A stretch of 64,000 bases of DNA from NCBI RefSeq assembly GCF_963678635.1, contig NC_087064.1:69120123-69184122 (forward strand), given 5' to 3'. The DNA comes from Symsagittifera roscoffensis (taxonomy: Eukaryota > Xenacoelomorpha > Acoela > Convolutidae). Shown here piece after piece: positions 58,234 through 64,000 of the stretch (within the stretch, counting starts at the first letter, position 1; each line of letters starts with the position of its first letter). The notes beneath the pieces were generated by a model. That model ran no database searches. It saw only the letters and a program-made list of their open reading frames with translations, and had not been told where the DNA came from. The translations under genes were made by a program, and so were the position numbers.

Positions 58234-59590
58234 CAAATATCAAACCGGGTAAAAATTGGTAGTACAGTTTGAAATCAAACCTGGTAAAAAACAACCGGAT
58301 GAACGACTGCTTGCATTTGAAACCAGGTCCAGACTAAATTTGGCTTAACTTCTAAAATTTGATCGCAACTTCGAAATAATTTGCAAATATCAAACCGGGT
58401 AAAAAATTGTATCTTAACCTTGAGTAACATGTGATATCACGCAATGGTAGTTTGTTTTCAGATATGCCAAAGACTGCTTTGAAAAATTGAACGCAACTTC
58501 GAAATTGTTTTAAAACCAGGTCCAGACTGAGCTGCAAGACTGGAACTTCAACATAAATTGCAAATATCAAACCGGGTAAAAAATGGTAGTCCAGCTTGAA
58601 ATCAAACCTGGTAAAAAAAAACCGGGTGAAAGACTGATTGCATTTGAAACCAGGTCCAGACTAAAATTGGCGCATCTTCGAAAATTTGAACGCAACTTTG
58701 AAATAATTTGCAAATATCAAACAGGGTAAAAATGGTATCTTAACCTTCAGTAACATGTTATATCACGCAATGGTAGTTTGTTTTCAGATATGCCAAAGAC
58801 TGCTTCGAAATAATTTGCAAATATCAAACAGGGTAAAAAATAGTAGTCCAGCTTGAAATCAAATCGGCTAATAAAACCGGGTAAAAACCGGGTAAAAAAC
58901 TGCTTGCATTTGAAACCAGGTCCAGACTGAAATTAGCGCAAATTTGAAATTTTGAAAGCAACATCAAAAAAAATTGCAAATATCAAACCGGGAAACAATT
59001 GGTATCTTAACCTTGAGTAACATGTTATATCACGCAATCAGAGTTTGCTTTCATTGATGCCAAAGACAGCTTTGAAAATTTGAACGCAACTTCAAAATAG
59101 TTTTAAAACCAGAGCTGCAAGAGTGAAATTTCGAAATAATTTGCAAATATCAAACCGAGTAAAAAAATGGTAGTCCAGCTTGAAATCAAACCTGGTAAAA
59201 AACCGGGTGAAAGACTGCTTGCATTTGAAACCAGGTCCAGACTAAAATTGGCGCATCTTCGAAAATTTGAACGCAACTTTGAAATAATTTGCAAATATCA
59301 AACAGGGTAAAAATGGTATCTTAACCTTCAGTAACATGTTATATCACGCAATGGTAGTTTGTTTTCAGATATGCCAAAGACTGCTTCGAAAATTTTAACG
59401 CAACTTCGAAATAATTTGCAAATATCAAACAGGGTAAAAAATGGTAGTCCAGCTTGAAATCAAATTGGGTTAAAACCGGGTAAAAGACTTGTTTGCATTT
59501 GAAACCAGGTCCAGACTAAAATTAGCGCAATTTTGAAAATTTTGAACGCAATTTCGAAATAATTTGCAAATATCAAACCATGTAAAAATA
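58234..59590. repeat. Minisatellite, two alternating unit types (~150-177 bp)
   Basis: The phrase TTTGCAAATATCAAAC(C/A)GGGTAAAA recurs at 58234, 58384, 58561, 58711, 58818, 58977, 59144, 59292, 59419 and 59567. One unit type contains GGTAGTCCAGCTTGAAATCA and CATTTGAAACCAGGTCCAGA. The other contains TATCTTAACCTTGAGTAACA and GATATGCCAAAGACTGCTT. They mostly alternate. Confidence 0.9.
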
Positions 59591-60372
59591 ATTTTTTACC
59601 TACGCATTCTGCGTTATCTGTATTTTCTTGCAGTTACATTCATGATTTATCTTTTATTGATTTTTGAAGAGGAAAATTACGAGTTAGGGTTTTTTCAAGC
59701 AGAACACATCAAGGCGAGATAAATTTTCATGGTTTTTTGCAATTATACCGCCCGGTCTTAACTGAAAAAATATAAAGAAAATATAAAGCACAATACTCCA
59801 TATAAATTTTACTAACAATGTCATAAAATAAAAACAAAACCACAGTCAAGGTCATAGAAAAATGTATCTCGAATTAAATTTAAAAGAAAACATTTCGGAG
59901 CGAGATTAAATCATCACCCGTATTGAAAAATCGTGGCGGTTAATTAAAAAAAATAGGAATATCGCGCTGATCACTTTTCAGAAAAAAATTCAATAACCCT
60001 TAAATTTTACGAAAAATTGCTGCAGGTGAAATACTTTTTTGGCCTTGGGCTTAAAAATTTATTATCTATCAGACTATATATAAAACTTTGATTAATAAAT
60101 ACTTCAACAGTGCCGTTGATGCATTTTTGTTGCTTTGCATTTTCTCGAGCAAATATATTAATTTTCTTTTTTTAATTTTCATTTGATGATCACAATTAAT
60201 CACAATAAAACCAAATAAGCCACGGGCGGATTCATGCAGAAGTGAGGAGTAAGGTACTGTCACTTTTTTCAAATTTTTTAATGCCCGGATCAGCTTCTTA
60301 TCAGGCTTTCGGTTCGGTTCTCGGTTTGGATCAGTTAACGAAACTTTTTTTTATTAGTTTTTATTGTATTGT

Positions 60373-60691
60373 GGTTTCTGTGATTCGCAGAGGATCTATA
60401 AAAGGCTATGCAGCCTGTTTAAGCATAGTACGTTTTTCTTATTTCCCACATTCAAGACTGAGTTATTTTGTTGAGCAAAGCTCGTTTTTTTCCAACTTAA
60501 GACCATTATCGTTTGTCTAGAACTTTCACGCGGTACCACTATTGCAACTGTAATCGGTCAGGCTGTGGTATACCTGAAGCTTGACGTCAAGCGAGAGCTC
60601 GTCCTCAGGCACTATCATTGCCAGGGCAGGGGATCGACTACACGATCTGACGATCTCGATTTGAACGCCTTACCACTATGCTAAGTGCCTC
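60373..60691 (-). mobile_element. tRNA-derived SINE (family A), second copy
   Basis: The head on the minus strand is GAGGCACTTAGCATAGTGGT + AAGGCGTTC (A box TAGCATAGTGG). The B box-like TGTAGTCGATCCCCTG follows. It then matches the 11308-11610 copy (GCGGTACCACTATTGCA..., CTGAAGCTTGACGTCAAG) in order. Confidence 0.75.
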
Positions 60692-60954
60692 AAAGGCACT
60701 TCATTTGAGGTTCATTGAAAAGTTTCATAAGCTTTTCCATAGCAAATATTCAAAAGGCAAACACCAACTAAAATCCAAACCTAAATTGAAAAATACCAGA
60801 CCTAACTTCATCCCTGGCTAATTTTTTTGTGCATATTGTCATAATCAAATGTAAAATGTGAAATAAAAATTAAATCAAATGTTTGAGAGATGGCAGAGCA
60901 ACAAAATTTCACAAACGACACTGTTGAAAGTTTTACATTAAGCTTAAACTCAAT

Positions 60955-61905
60955 TTCCCTATCTTTTGCTTAAAAAATACAAAAAAAGTGCTCGGATTGC
61001 TATAACGTCGATTCAGTCCGGATCCAAAATCATTTCAAGTCGAAATGACAGAAGCTAAATGATCAAAATTTTGCGTTAACTATAACAAATATATATTTTT
61101 TGTTTTAAGAATACGCTGGTCAACTTTCATTGTCACTGTACTTGAGGTGGGTTATCAAATATCCCAATGTTAAAAAATGTTCACATTAACAGTTCAATTA
61201 CTCAAGATCTACTATACAAGATTTATTTTGTTTTCGGATCTCTTCGATTATTGGATATTCTAGGATATCTTGTACAAAACCTCCTGCCCCTATGAAAAAA
61301 TAAAATCAACATTAAACAAATATATCTTTTTGCGATAGTGCAGGGAAAATATCAATAGAGAGAGATCCCAATGTTTGAGCCGTTTGCATAATTGATCGAT
61401 CCATGAAGCATTTTAAATCGAGTACTACATCCGCTGCAATTGGTTTGCGAAGAACGGAAACAAAAGTTATTGATTCTCCAACTTGGCTTACGAAAAACGA
61501 AAAAAAAAGTTATTGATTCTCCAATTTGGTTTGCAAAGAACGGAAACAAAAATTATTGATTCTCCAACTGTTGCTCCATTTATCAATATTTTTTGATAAA
61601 AATATTATGACACCGCTTCTAAAATAATCTTCAACCACGTTTGTTAAGCCTGTAGCCCCGTTAATTAAACTGAATCTAAAGTTTTTAGATTAAATTCCCA
61701 AGCAACTTAACTCTAAGATCGTTAGCAGATATCTATAGAGGTATCGCTATGTCATAAGATTATTAGCAGATAGGTTTTTAAAATTCTCAACTCATTTTAC
61801 CCATCTTTCGTAAGAAAAAAACAAAAAAATGTGCTCGGACTGCTAACGTCGATTCAATCCGGCTCCAAAATCATTTCAAGTCGAAATGACAGCTACTCTC
61901 ACTTC
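60955..61905. repeat. ~100-bp direct repeat pair with a 3-unit minisatellite between
   Basis: The intervals 60955-61050 and 61797-61895 share AGTGCTCGGATTGCTA-AACGTCGATTCA, TCCGGATCCAAAATCATTTC and AAGTCGAAATGACAG. At 61438-61570 a ~46-bp unit (GAACGGAAACAAAAGTTATT + GATTCTCCAA) is repeated three times. Confidence 0.75.
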
Positions 61906-62058
61906 TGAGCAAATTTTTTTTAAAAAAAAAAGATTTTTTCGCACTGTACTTTCCCAGCAAGCTCTATACACAAGCAAATACTATATTCAAAATGGTGCTA
62001 TATTTACTTAAACTAAGCGGGGGTCTATCAAAAAACAATGACAAAATCAAAGAGTAAA

Positions 62059-62598
62059 CAAAACTGCTCGTATCAGGGACAAGCCCTGAATGTTCCCACT
62101 GGCTTTTAAGGTTTGTGGAGCAATAATAACACTAAAAAAATTTAAAGGTAAAAAAAATCAAAGTTTTTTTTTCAAAAATTTGAGATTTTGTTATGACAAT
62201 TATCACCCCAAACGCCATATAAGGTACAAAAGGATAGATTTCGCTTCTTGTAACAAACGTATAATGGCAAATAAGCTTCTTTCAACCAATTTGGGACAAT
62301 TTGGAACAATTTCTAAAACGGATTAAATCTCCGCTTACGCGTTAAGAGCGCAAAATATATCGCGCGTTAATTGTCCCAAATTGGCCAAAAGGGCAATATT
62401 TAAACCCCCATAACTTTACAAAAAATGATCACCGGTGAAATATCTTTTCAAATTGAAGCTCAAGACAACAATACCTTTTGAATGATATAAGAAAAAATTC
62501 CGTCAAAAATGACTAGTTAAAAATCGAAATTTGTCTGAAGAAAAAAACAACCCACCCGAGCACAAATATTCCGTTGCTTTCTTATCGAAAGTCGGAAC
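62059..62598 (-). mobile_element. Rolling-circle (Helentron-like) element, near full length
   Basis: The 3' end is AAACTGCTCGTATCAGGGAC + AAGCCCTG and the 5' end CGAAAGTCGGAAC at 62598. It is followed by AA and another 3' end (CAAGACTGCTCATTTCAG). Confidence 0.85.
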
Positions 62599-62600
62599 AA

Positions 62601-63465
62601 CAAGACTGCTCATTTCAGAGTCCTGTTGAGCGACGGCCCTTCAACGTCCATGAAATATGTTTGCATTGTTCTTTTTAAATGAATAAAACATTTTGACAAG
62701 GGCAACTATAATTTAAAGAAGACTGCTAATGAATCAGAGTTAAGCCCTCAATATTTTAACTACACTTTAAGGCCAATTTAAAAAATTGTTTAGTTTGAAA
62801 ACCTAGACGAAATGAACAAATAAAAAGTTTTTTTTTCAATTACTTTTTACTTTAAACCCCCTCCACCCGCTAATGTTGATTACAAAAGGATGTATTCAGT
62901 GTCTTGTATCATAATAGATGTGACCAATTGTCTTGCCTCAATTCAATTTGGATCGCATTTATTTGCCGCTTACGCGTGTCGTAACAATGCAGTATATCGC
63001 GCGTTATTCATCCGAAATTAGTCAAATTAACAATTTTCATCTCCATCCCCTTTAACAAAAAATGATCACAAGTAAAACGTTTTTTTTAAAGATTGTGCTC
63101 AGGAAAAAAATTATATCAGATGAGATAAAAAGTCTTCAAAAAAATGGGCATTCAAAAAGTCAAAATTTGACTCAACAAAAAGCATCAACCCAAGCATATC
63201 GGTTCTAGCAACCAATTTATAAGAATAAACCATCTGCCTCAATCTAAGTTGGAACGATTTCTAAGAAGGATTAAATCGCGTGTGTTACGCGTTAGTTTTT
63301 AAATTAGTGATACGCGTTAGTTATCCTCAACGCAATCATCCCATCTCCCCGAAATTTTATTAGGAGCTGGAATTGATAATTTTCAGGTTCACTGGCTTTC
63401 AGATGATAAAAAACTTCCGCCAAAAAAGACTAATTAACAAGTCGCATCTTGTTTGGCAAAAATCA
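62601..63465 (-). mobile_element. Rolling-circle-like fragments, decayed
   Basis: A 3' fragment starts at 62601 and a second 3' end (AAGACTGCTAATGAATCAGA) near 62720. The body, with ATATCGCGCG and AATGATCACA, runs to about 63195. A further internal fragment (TCTAAGAAGGATTAAATCGC) is at about 63230-63465. Confidence 0.5.
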
Positions 63466-63823
63466 CCGATCTCCCCCAAAGTTTTGACGACCCATCACAA
63501 CCCAAAGGGCTCCCTCTTCGTTATTTCTTTTGGCTGACTGACTTCAACTTTTGGTCGACCAACTCTTAGACTTTTCTAAAGGTGCCTAGAATAAACTAAT
63601 TTTGATGAAGATCGCAAGCCAAAAAGCTTGATTTTTAGGTAAAAACTATTCGAAAAGTCCCAAAAATTGGCATATTTCATTTCTTTTTTCAAAAATTTGC
63701 GTGCAGTCCAGATAACTTTGGTAACATAAGGGGGTTTTTAGTGTTTTGAGATAGCTTAGAAAAAAAACAATTTGGTCGACAATTTCTCAAAAGTCCTCCC
63801 TCACTGAAAATCTTAGATCCGCC
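63462..63823. mobile_element. hAT-like MITE fragment
   Basis: It contains GATCTCCCCCAAAGTTTTGACGA, CAACCCAAAGGGCTCCCTC and TTTGGTCGAC, with the right end AAAATCTTAGATCCGCCGTG. The left end is decayed. Confidence 0.55.
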
Positions 63824-64000
63824 GTGACACGGACACGGAGCACAATTGTTCCGTAGTTTTTTTTCGAAAATCAGAAGAATGAAAACCAAAAATCTGATGA
63901 TATCCAGGCACTTTTTTGTTTCCTTTTGAACGAGAAATTGTAGATATTCTTCTCTTGTAAATTATGTTTGAGAAATATTGGCTCATGATGCAATATAAAA
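63824..64000. other. No feature recognised at right window edge
   Basis: AT-rich sequence without a recognisable repeat or exon. Confidence 0.4.

Overview
The window is from an AT-rich animal (metazoan) nuclear genome. The evidence is one spliced seven-transmembrane receptor gene with kilobase-scale introns and standard GT-AG splice sites (plus one GC-AG site), tRNA-derived SINEs, hAT-like and rolling-circle-like non-autonomous transposons, minisatellites, and no prokaryotic gene organisation. I cannot name the species. A non-vertebrate is likely from the receptor sequence, but this is inference.

The only gene I can support lies on the minus strand, from 36649 (start codon) down to at least 2862. 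Seven coding exons join with compatible phases into 431 codons: N-terminus with three N-glycosylation sequons and first half of TM1 (36505-36649), TM1-TM2-ECL1 (26383-26579), TM3 with DRY (13907-14019), TM4 and ECL2 (6892-7064), TM5 and a long Asn-rich third cytoplasmic loop (6134-6434), rest of that loop and TM6 (3407-3629), and TM7 with NPxxY (2862-3002). It is a rhodopsin-class, probably peptide-type receptor. The exon after TM7, with the cytoplasmic tail and stop, was not found and may lie left of the window. Two features of the gene stand out: the intron after TM3 reads in frame only with a GC donor, and the acceptor of the TM4 exon plus its first ~38 bases are repeated in a ~92-bp tandem array upstream of the exon.

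Everything else is repeats. About 30 copies of a ~0.5-0.75 kb family carry a 5' end GTTCCGAC, a matching inverted GTCGGAAC just inside a 3' hairpin (CAGGGC-TTC-GCCCTG), and join head to tail through a TT dinucleotide. This is the layout of non-autonomous Helentrons. About nine copies of a hAT-like MITE (CAGGGGCGGAT... termini, 8-bp target duplications at two or three copies) are scattered. Other elements are: two or three tRNA-derived SINE families; foldback elements built from a short phrase repeated in both arms (38.0, 46.3, 48.4, 50.7 kb, and a related pair at 30.0 and 47.2 kb); a palindromic Tc1/mariner-like element at 56-57.7 kb; two higher-order minisatellites (34.9-35.8 and 58.2-59.6 kb); and an AAT/CAT microsatellite block at 25-26.2 kb.

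From 36.65 kb to the right end of the window I see no coding exon. The open frames there lack domains and fall in repeats or in AT-rich unique DNA. No RNA gene, CRISPR array or bacterial-type element is present.
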